Shown here: piece by piece, positions 1 through 6,500 of the stretch
How positions within the stretch are numbered: position 1 is the first letter of the stretch
How the letters are laid out: every line of letters begins with the position of its first letter
Source: Alphaproteobacteria bacterium
GTDB taxonomy: Bacteria; Pseudomonadota; Alphaproteobacteria; MED-G09
Direction: 5' to 3'
Length of the DNA: 7,253 nucleotides
Assembly (NCBI GenBank): GCA_018658685.1
Contig: JABHUT010000205.1
Coordinates: 1-7,253, forward strand
The notes under the pieces: model-generated
Told to the model about the DNA's origin: nothing
The model's input: the letters and a program-made list of their open reading frames with translations, nothing else
Databases searched by the model: none
Program-made: the position numbers and the translations under genes

Positions 1-42
1 ACGGCTCATACCAAGTTTTTTACATATTAATCCGGTTCTCAT
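1..42 (-). CDS. rplC: 50S ribosomal protein L3, first 14 codons (partial)
   Basis: Only the N-terminus is visible: an ATG at 40-42 followed by 13 codons reading RTGLICKKLGMSR, which run off the window edge in frame. This matches the usual start of bacterial L3 (M-R-x-G-x-I-x-x-K-L-G-M-[ST]-R). L3 is an early 23S rRNA-binding protein that reaches toward the peptidyl-transferase centre. A Shine-Dalgarno GAGG at 51-54 lies 8 nt before the ATG, in the 17-bp gap after the rpsJ stop. The position right after rpsJ is the standard second place of the S10 operon, which supports the call despite the short length. No internal defect can be judged from so little sequence. Confidence 0.9.
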   Translation of the reverse strand, partial: MRTGLICKKLGMSR

Positions 43-59
43 TTTACTAACCTCAGTCC

Positions 60-368
60 CTATAATTTAATTTCAACATCTACGCCAGCAGCTAAGTCTA
101 ATTTCATTAAAGCATCAACTGTTTGGGGTGTAGGATCAATTATATCCATTAATCTTTTATGAGTTCTTATTTCAAATTGCTCTCTACTTTTTTTATCGAT
201 ATGAGGCCCTTTAAGAACTGTGAATTTTTCGATACGTGTAGGTAATGGAATTGGACCACGTACATCCGCGCCTGTTCTTTTGGCTGTATCAAGAATTTCT
301 TTTGCAGATGTATCAAGAGTTCTATGATCATATGCCTTTAATCTAATTCTTATATTCTGCTCTTTCAT
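60..368 (-). CDS. rpsJ: 30S ribosomal protein S10 (NusE)
   Basis: This complete 102-residue protein is of normal length for bacterial S10 (about 102-103). S10 sits in the head of the 30S subunit. As NusE it also pairs with NusB in transcription antitermination of rRNA operons. Family signatures are NIRIRLKAYDHR (residues 5-16), GPIPLPTRIEKFTV (38-51), which opens the extended loop reaching into the 30S head, PHIDKKSREQFE (55-66), and THKRLMDIIDPTPQTVDALMKLDL (69-92). The C-terminus LAAGVDVEIKL is the form I associate with Alphaproteobacteria. The ATG at 366-368 is preceded by AAGGG (376-380) with a 7-nt spacer, and the stop is TAG. The gene follows fusA after 25 bp with no tuf gene between. 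It is normally the first gene of the S10 operon, but no promoter fits in that gap, so it is most likely cotranscribed with fusA. Confidence 0.97.
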   Translation of the reverse strand: MKEQNIRIRLKAYDHRTLDTSAKEILDTAKRTGADVRGPIPLPTRIEKFTVLKGPHIDKKSREQFEIRTHKRLMDIIDPTPQTVDALMKLDLAAGVDVEIKL

Positions 369-393
369 TTACCTACCCTTTTAATAGAATTAA

Positions 394-2469
394 TTATGCT
401 AATTTAGCTATAACTTCGTCAGATACAGCCTTTGGGACTTCCTGATAATGATCAAATAACATAGTAAAAACAGCTCTTCCTTGAGACATGGACCTTAATG
501 TATTTACATAACCAAACATATTAGCAAGAGGAACCATAGCATCAATAACTGTTGACGGACCTCGTGTTTCTGTACCTGAAATCTGACCTCTTCTGCTATT
601 CAAATCACCAATAATATCGCCAAGATGTTCTTCAGGGGTAACAACCTCGACCTTCATCATAGGTTCAAGTAATTTAATTCCAGCATCCCTACAAACTTCC
701 CTAAATGCAGCTCTTGCTGCAATTTCAAAAGCCATAACACTTGAATCTACATCATGATATGCACCATCAATTAATCTTACGTTAAAATCAATAATAGGAA
801 AACCAGCTAAAGCACCTGAATCTTTCACACTAGCGATACCTTTTTCAACGCCCGGAATGTATTCTTTTGGAATATTTCCTCCTACAATTTCACTTGTAAA
901 TTGATATCCTTCACCTGGCTTGTTTGGTGTAATGATAATTTTTAGGCGGGCAAATTGACCAGCACCGCCACTTTGTTTCTTATGTGTATAATCAATTTCC
1001 GCTTCTTTTGAAAAAGTTTCACGGTAAGCAACCTGAGGTGCACCAACATTGGCTTCAACTTTAAATTCTCTTTTCATTCTATCAACTAGAATATCAAGAT
1101 GTAATTCTCCCATACCGCTGATAACAGTTTGTCCAGATTCATTGTCGGAGGAAACTCTAAATGATGGATCCTCTTTAGCTAAACGAGCGAGAGCAAGTCC
1201 CATTTTTTCTTGGTCAGCTTTAGTTTTTGGCTCAACAGCTACTTCAATAACAGGCTCTGGAAATTCCATTCTTTCTAGAACGATTTGATTTTCATTACCA
1301 CACAAAGTATCTCCAGTTGTGGTATCTTTCAAACCAACAAGAGCAACAATATCACCAGTGCGAGCCTCTTTGATGTCTTCTCTTGAATTAGAATGCATTT
1401 CCAGCATTCTTCCGATTCTTTCTTTTTTATTTTTTACTGTGTTAACAAGTGTTTGTCCTGTCTCTAAAACCCCAGAGTAAATTCTTGCAAATGTTAGATT
1501 ACCTACAAATGGATCATTCATAACTTTAAAGGCCAAAAGTGACAAAGGCTCAGTATCAGAGGACTCTCTTTTCATTTCTTCATCAGTATCAGGATGAACA
1601 CCTTTGATTGCCTCAACATCAATTGGAGATGGCATAAAATCAACAACAGCGTCAAGAAGAGGCTGAACCCCTTTATTTTTAAATGCAGTTCCGTTTAAAA
1701 CAGGAACGAAAGATTGATTTAAAACACCGGTACGAATACATCGTTTGATTGTATCAATATCAGGCTCATTACCTTCAAGGTAAGCCTCCATCACGTCATC
1801 ATCTTGCTCTACAGCACTCTCTATAAGCTCAGATCTATACTTTTCTGCATCTTGCTTTAAATCATCTCTAATATCTCTATATTCGAACTCAGCACCAAGA
1901 TTTTCTTCTTTCCAGACAATCTCCTTCATAAGAATTAGGTCAATTAAACCTTCATAATTACTCTCAGATCCAATTGGTAACTGCATAACAAGAGGCGTTG
2001 AACCAAGTCTATCTCTAATCATTTCAACACAGCGATAAAAATCTGCTCCAATTCTATCCATTTTATTAACAAAACACATTCTAGGAACATCATACTTATT
2101 AGCTTGGCGCCAAACTGTTTCAGATTGAGGCTCAACACCAGCAACTGAATCAAAAACTGCAACAGCACCATCAAGAACTCTTAGAGATCTCTCTACTTCA
2201 ATAGTAAAATCAACGTGACCGGGTGTATCAATTATATTGATTCTCTTATCATTCCAAAAACAGGTTGTAGCTGCTGAGGTAATAGTTATTCCCCGCTCTT
2301 GCTCTTGCTCCATCCAATCCATAGTTGCAGCACCATCATGAACTTCGCCAATCTTATAACTTTTTCCAGTATAATATAAAATACGTTCAGTTGTGGTTGT
2401 TTTACCAGCATCGATATGGGCCATAATCCCTATATTTCTATAATCTGATAACTGTGTTACGCGCGCCAT
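394..2469 (-). CDS. fusA: Translation elongation factor G (EF-G)
   Basis: This is a complete 691-residue GTPase that drives tRNA-mRNA translocation and, with ribosome recycling factor, ribosome recycling. The length is typical of EF-G. G-domain motifs in order are G1 AHIDAGKT (17-24), G2 RGIT (59-62), G3 DTPGH (81-85), G4 NKMD (135-138) and a G5-like GTA (260-262) followed by FKNKG. G5 is more often GSA, a mild substitution. Domain II starts near residue 308. Domain III includes SGMGELHLDI (451-460). Domain IV has KKQSGGAGQFA (497-507) and YHDVDSS (571-577), whose His572 lies at the tip that enters the decoding site. Domain V follows from about residue 603 (PMMKVEVVTPEE). The ATG at 2467-2469 has AAAGG at 2476-2480 with a 6-nt spacer, 17 bp after rpsG. 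It belongs to the str operon. It is a canonical EF-G, not a TetM-type protection protein or an EF-G2 paralogue, because it lies in the str locus and all motifs are intact. Confidence 0.98.
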   Translation of the reverse strand: MARVTQLSDYRNIGIMAHIDAGKTTTTERILYYTGKSYKIGEVHDGAATMDWMEQEQERGITITSAATTCFWNDKRINIIDTPGHVDFTIEVERSLRVLDGAVAVFDSVAGVEPQSETVWRQANKYDVPRMCFVNKMDRIGADFYRCVEMIRDRLGSTPLVMQLPIGSESNYEGLIDLILMKEIVWKEENLGAEFEYRDIRDDLKQDAEKYRSELIESAVEQDDDVMEAYLEGNEPDIDTIKRCIRTGVLNQSFVPVLNGTAFKNKGVQPLLDAVVDFMPSPIDVEAIKGVHPDTDEEMKRESSDTEPLSLLAFKVMNDPFVGNLTFARIYSGVLETGQTLVNTVKNKKERIGRMLEMHSNSREDIKEARTGDIVALVGLKDTTTGDTLCGNENQIVLERMEFPEPVIEVAVEPKTKADQEKMGLALARLAKEDPSFRVSSDNESGQTVISGMGELHLDILVDRMKREFKVEANVGAPQVAYRETFSKEAEIDYTHKKQSGGAGQFARLKIIITPNKPGEGYQFTSEIVGGNIPKEYIPGVEKGIASVKDSGALAGFPIIDFNVRLIDGAYHDVDSSVMAFEIAARAAFREVCRDAGIKLLEPMMKVEVVTPEEHLGDIIGDLNSRRGQISGTETRGPSTVIDAMVPLANMFGYVNTLRSMSQGRAVFTMLFDHYQEVPKAVSDEVIAKLA

Positions 2470-2486
2470 AATAAACCTTTAAAAAA

Positions 2487-2957
2487 TTACCAACGATAAT
2501 GAGAGAAAGCTCTGTTTGCTTCAGCCATTTTATGAGTGTCTTCTCTCTTTTTGACAGATGAGCCTCTATTATTTGAAGCATCAATTAATTCAGAGGATAA
2601 TTTTTCACCCATCGTATCTTCACTTCGTGATCTTGCCGCAGCAATTATCCATCTAATTGCTAAAGCTTTTCTTCTTTCAGATCTAACCTCTACAGGAACC
2701 TGATATGTAGCTCCACCAACTCTTCTAGATCTAACTTCTACAGATGGCATTACATTATCAATAGCATCATGAAAAACCTTAATTGGATCAGTTTTTAATT
2801 TACCTTCAATTTGATCAAATGCTCCGTAAACAATTCTCTCTGCAACAGATTTCTTACCATCCACCATAAGGTTATTCATAAATTTTGATACAACCTCATC
2901 TCTATATTTTGGATCAGGAAAAATTTCTCTTTTTTCTGCTTTATGTCTTCTGGACAT
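2487..2957 (-). CDS. rpsG: 30S ribosomal protein S7
   Basis: This complete 156-residue protein has the common bacterial S7 length and lacks the C-terminal extension of the E. coli K-12 form. S7 nucleates assembly of the 30S head by binding the 3' major domain of 16S rRNA and lies near the E site. Visible signatures are PDPKY (14-18), MVDGKKS (31-37), the beta-hairpin segment VEVRSRRVGGATYQVPVEV (73-91), KKREDTHKMAEANRAF (136-151) and the C-terminal HYRW. The ATG at 2955-2957 has AGAGG at 2964-2968 with a 6-nt spacer. The gap to rpsL is only 20 bp. In E. coli the S7 autoregulatory site lies in a much longer rpsL-rpsG spacer, so that site cannot be present here in the same form. Confidence 0.98.
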   Translation of the reverse strand: MSRRHKAEKREIFPDPKYRDEVVSKFMNNLMVDGKKSVAERIVYGAFDQIEGKLKTDPIKVFHDAIDNVMPSVEVRSRRVGGATYQVPVEVRSERRKALAIRWIIAAARSRSEDTMGEKLSSELIDASNNRGSSVKKREDTHKMAEANRAFSHYRW

Positions 2958-2977
2958 TGTATTCCTCTATCAATTAA

Positions 2978-3352
2978 TTACTTAGGTCTTTTTGTGCCGT
3001 ATTTTGATCTTCTTTGTTTACGATCAGATACTCCTTGAGTATCAAGAACACCTCTTAAAACATGATATCTTACACCAGGTAAATCCTTTACCCTTCCACC
3101 TCTAATAAGAACAACTGAATGTTCTTGAAGATTATGTCCTTCACCAGGTATATAACTAGTAACCTCAAATCCATTCGTTAGTCTAACTCTAGCAACTTTT
3201 CGTAAAGCAGAATTTGGTTTTTTTGGAGTAGTTGTATAAACGCGTGTGCAAACGCCTCTTTTTTGAGGGCATGCTTCCATAGCAGGAACTTTATTTCTTT
3301 TGGCAATATTAGCCCTTCCGCCTCTTTGAACTAATTGATTAATAGTAGGCAT
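2978..3352 (-). CDS. rpsL: 30S ribosomal protein S12
   Basis: S12 is 124 residues here, the usual length. It sits at the 30S decoding centre beside helices h18, h27 and h44 and controls accuracy. The start chosen is the ATG at 3350-3352, giving MPTINQL, the conserved S12 N-terminus. The frame stays open ten codons further to a GTG at 3380-3382, but that extension has no counterpart in the family and overlaps the hairpin and Shine-Dalgarno of the leader. Signatures are CPQKRGVCTRVYTTTPKKPNSALRK (28-52), GEGHNLQEHS (70-79) and GGRVKDLPGVRYH (85-97). Lys44 and Lys89 correspond to E. coli Lys43 and Lys88, so both positions where streptomycin-resistance changes are common are wild type. Asp90 matches the residue methylthiolated by RimO. 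The segment at residues 8-20 (VQRGGRANIAKRN) is less basic than the RKPR-type tails of most relatives. This is the first gene of the str operon, downstream of a structured leader. Confidence 0.97.
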   Translation of the reverse strand: MPTINQLVQRGGRANIAKRNKVPAMEACPQKRGVCTRVYTTTPKKPNSALRKVARVRLTNGFEVTSYIPGEGHNLQEHSVVLIRGGRVKDLPGVRYHVLRGVLDTQGVSDRKQRRSKYGTKRPK

Positions 3353-3361
3353 ATTATATTT

Positions 3362-3365
3362 TCCC
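3362..3365 (-). promoter_or_regulatory. Ribosome-binding site of rpsL
   Basis: GGGA at 3362-3365 lies 9 nt before the ATG at 3352 and is the only purine-rich Shine-Dalgarno candidate near the rpsL start. It supports the MPTINQL start over the in-frame GTG at 3380-3382, which would place this site inside the coding region and has no comparable site of its own. The site is modest in strength and lies just 3' of the 3376-3399 hairpin, so access to it could depend on leader folding. Confidence 0.6.
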
Positions 3366-3375
3366 AATATAAAAA

Positions 3376-3399
3376 TATTCACTCATACAAGAATGAATA
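3376..3399 (-). promoter_or_regulatory. Hairpin in the rpsL leader, just before the Shine-Dalgarno
   Basis: Read on the minus strand, TATTCATTC (3399-3391) pairs with GAGTGAATA (3384-3376). This makes nine consecutive pairs, one of them G-U, closing a 6-nt loop TTGTAT. Two further A-U pairs follow after a U-U mismatch. It is AT-rich and not followed by a clean U tract, so it is not a typical intrinsic terminator. Its place 10 nt upstream of the GGGA site suggests either an initiation-region element or a stabilising 5'-UTR stem. The pairing is directly visible; a function is inferred. Confidence 0.5.
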
Positions 3400-3468
3400 A
3401 TTAATTAAAAATTTTGCGAATGGCGCGGCAGCGTTTAGGAAATCCTACGACCTGTCATAAGCGTTGTC

Positions 3469-3498
3469 TTAGTAGCTTTCTATTCGTTTTCAGTCAAG
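3469..3498 (-). promoter_or_regulatory. Probable sigma-70-type promoter for the str operon
   Basis: On the minus strand CTTGAC (3498-3493) is an exact match to the -35 element favoured by alphaproteobacterial housekeeping sigma; it can also be read as TTGACT at 3497-3492. A 17-nt spacer leads to a weak -10, TACTAA (3474-3469), with 3 of 6 consensus matches. Transcription would start about 5-7 nt further on, near 3462-3464, at the edge of the GC-rich structured leader. Its place between rpoC and rpsL fits a separate promoter for the str operon, in addition to read-through from rpoC. The -35 and spacing are good; the poor -10 limits confidence. Confidence 0.5.
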
Positions 3499-3524
3499 AA
3501 AAAAACACTATTTTTTAATATTAA

Positions 3525-6500
3525 TTATGCCGACTCAATTTCCTCTGGTTCAACATCTTTCATTCTCTCAGCAATTAAAGCTTCGTCTTTAACCGCAGCA
3601 TCATTTTCAAGCCTTCTAATAGAGCTTCCAGTACCTGCAGGAATCAGTCTTCCTACTATCACATTCTCTTTAAGACCAACAAGATGGTCAGATTTTCTAT
3701 AAACAGCTGCATCTGTCAATACTCTTGTAGTTTCTTGGAAAGAGGCAGCTGATATGAATGATCTTGTTTGAAGAGATGCCTTTGTAATACCAAGAAGAAT
3801 TGGTTTGTATTCCATAGGTTCTTGTTTTTTTGCAATTAACTTCTCATTTATCTCCTCAGCCTCTAATTTATCAAGCTGTTCTCCAGAGATAAAAGCACTA
3901 TCACCCGGATTCGAAATCTCAACTTTTTGAAGCATTTGACGCGTAATCACTTCAATATGCTTGTCATTAATTGTAACACCTTGAAGTCTATAAACACTTT
4001 GGATTTCATTAACTAGGTAACTTGCCAAGGCCTCTAAGCCTAAAATGGACAAAATATCATGTGGGGCAGGATTTCCATCAATTAAATATTCGCCTTTTTC
4101 AATAGTATCACCATCTTGAACAGATATGTGTTTACCCTTAGCTATAAGATAACTAACTTCAGATTCAGATTCATCTAAAGGATGTATAACAATTTTCTTT
4201 TTATTTTTATAATCCCTAGCAAATTCAACTCTACCAGTAACTTCTGCAATTATTGCATGGTCTTTAGGTTTCCTTGCCTCAAATAACTCAGCTACTCTTG
4301 GAAGACCCCCTGTAATATCCTTAGTTTTGGCACCCTCTGTTGGTATTCTTGCTATAACATCACCAGCTCCAACCTTAGTTCCATCGCTTGAAGAAATAAT
4401 AGCATCCACCGACATTAGGTATCTTGCCTCTCTGTTATTTTCAAGAGATACTATTTCGCCGTTATCTCCTTTAATAACCATAGAAGGTTTAAAATCAGCT
4501 GATTTAGCAGAATTTTTCCAATCAATTACAACCTTTTGACTGATTCCAGTAGATTCATCGGAGACTTCACCAATACTAATTCCGTCAACTAAATCTTCAA
4601 AACCTACGGTACCTGCTGTCTCAGTAATAATTGGAATAGTATAAGGATCCCACTGAGCTAATCTTTGGTTCTTTTTTATAGAATCCCCGTCTTTTACCAT
4701 CAACTGAGAGCCGTAAGGTAATTTATGACTCGCTCTCTCAGTGCCATTTTCATCAACTACATTAATAATAGTTGTTCTACCTATAACGATATTACGTTTA
4801 TCAGAGTCTTCTAATATATTAAGATTTTCAATTTTGATTGACCCATCACTATTAGATTCTACATAAGAGTTATCCATCACTTGAGCTGTTCCACCAATGT
4901 GAAAAGTTCTCATAGTTAATTGAGTACCTGGCTCGCCAATTGATTGTGCGGCTATAACTCCTACAGCTTCACCAATATTAACAGGTGTACCTCTCGCTAA
5001 ATCACGGCCATAACAAGTTGCACATGCACCTCTCTTTGTTTCGCATGTTAAAACTGATCTCAACTTAACTGAAACTAGGTTAGCAGCATCTAGTAAGGGG
5101 ATTTGATATTCTTCTATTATCTTACCTTTTTTAGCAATAACTTCATTATTTCCTGGGTCAACTATATCCTCACAAGGCACTCGTCCTAGCAATCTTTGTG
5201 ACAAAGATACAATTTCTTCACCAGAGTCAATAACCGCTGTCATTTCAATGCCATTATCAGTCTTACAGTCAACTTCAGTAATAATGCAATCTTGAGCCAC
5301 ATCAACTAGTCTTCTAGTCAGGTAACCGGAATTGGCAGTCTTTAGTGCTGTATCGGCAAGACCTTTTCTAGCACCATGAGTTGAGTTAAAGTATTCAAGA
5401 ACATTCAGGCCTTCTTTAAAATTTGAGATGATTGGCGTTTCAATAATTTCACCGGATGGTTTTGCCATCAAGCCTCTCATACCAGCTAGTTGTTTCATTT
5501 GAGCAGCTGATCCTCTGGCTCCAGAGTGCGCCATCATATAAATGGAATTAACATCATTTTCTCTATTGGTTTGATCATTCATTGATGTTGTTGAAATTTT
5601 CTCCATCATTTTATTTTCAACTCTGTCAGTGCACTTTGCCCAAGCATCGACGACCTTATTATACTTTTCGCCTCTAGTAATAAATCCATCAATATATTGT
5701 TGTTCAAATTCAGTGGCTAGTGAATGAGTTTCTTCAATCATTTTTTCTTTTTCCTCAGGAATAATCATATCATCCTTACCAAAAGAAATTCCTGCCTTAA
5801 AGGCATTTTGAAATCCAAGTCTCATTATATGATCACAAAAAATAACAGTGTCTTTCTGACCACAATGTCTATAAACATCATCAATAATTCTTGATATTTC
5901 TTTCTTAGTTAAAAGTTTATTAATAATATCAAATTTTACATTTTTATTATCAGGTAGCTCTTTTGATATTAACACTCTACCTGGGGTTGTTTCTATAATA
6001 GACCTTTCTCCATCTTCTTCAGAAAATCTAAAATTAATTTTTGAATGAAGTGTAACAGATCCATTTTCAAGAGAAAAATTTAATTCGTTAACACTATCAA
6101 AAGTTTTACCTTCACCAGGCTCGCCCTGTTTCATTTGAGATAAATAATATAAACCAAGAACAATGTCTTGACTTGGAACGATAATTGGTTCTCCGCTAGC
6201 AGGGTGAAGAATGTTATTCGTTGACATCATCAATACTCTAGCTTCAAGTTGTGCCTCAAGAGATAAAGGAACATGAACGGCCATTTGATCCCCGTCAAAA
6301 TCAGCATTAAAAGCAGCGCAAACCAATGGATGAAGCTGAATAGCCTTACCTTCAATGAGAACAGGTTCAAAAGCTTGTATGCCCAATCTATGTAGAGTAG
6401 GAGCCCTATTTAATAAAACTGGGTGCTCACGAATGACTTCTTCTAGAATATCCCAAACTTCTGGAGTTTGCTTTTCAACCATTCTTCTTGATTGCTTGAC

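Larger units (their letters stand above)
3353..3464 (-). ncRNA. Structured 5' leader of the rpsL (str) operon, cis-regulatory candidate
   Basis: This is the probable 5' untranslated region of rpsL, starting near the predicted transcription start around 3462-3464. Positions 3421-3470 contain 26 G/C in 50 (52%), against 9 in 50 (18%) at 3371-3420, a sharp contrast typical of structured RNA in AT-rich genomes. The main fold on the minus strand is CAG (3454-3452), a GU bulge, CG (3449-3448), UAGG (3447-3444), a loop AUUU, CCUA (3439-3436), an AA bulge, CG (3433-3432) and CUG (3431-3429). That gives nine pairs with two bulges. CGC (3463-3461) can also close on GCG (3426-3424). Ribosomal-protein leaders upstream of rpsL are known in Rfam (for example the rpsL_ricks and rpsL_pseudo families), and this may be related to one of them. 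I could not align it to either, so the family name is not claimed. Confidence 0.6.

Noticed and set aside
259..278. Possible control element at the 5' part of rpsJ as an S10-operon leader
   Set aside because: The L4-controlled leader of E. coli lies upstream of rpsJ; here only 25 bp exist there and the coding sequence shows just normal S10 codons.
1049..1288. 79-codon plus-strand reading frame inside fusA
   Set aside because: It is antisense to a highly conserved EF-G region, with no recognisable protein features; a shadow frame.
3353..3358. TATAAT directly before the rpsL ATG as a -10 promoter element
   Set aside because: Transcripts would begin inside rpsL and lack its ribosome-binding site, and no -35 match lies 16-18 nt upstream.
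3353..3382. Ten-codon N-terminal extension of rpsL from a GTG at 3380-3382
   Set aside because: S12 proteins begin at MPTINQL; the extension would absorb the Shine-Dalgarno GGGA and one arm of a leader hairpin, and has no ribosome-binding site of its own.
3499..3516. A6/T7 inverted repeat after rpoC as a Rho-independent terminator
   Set aside because: The stem is purely A-U with loop TAGTG and no GC pairs, so it would be too unstable to terminate; it overlaps the start of the promoter region and looks like AT-rich spacer.
4327..4539. Plus-strand reading frame of 70 codons inside rpoC
   Set aside because: Antisense to rpoC, with composition explained by the opposite-strand codons and no independent signals.
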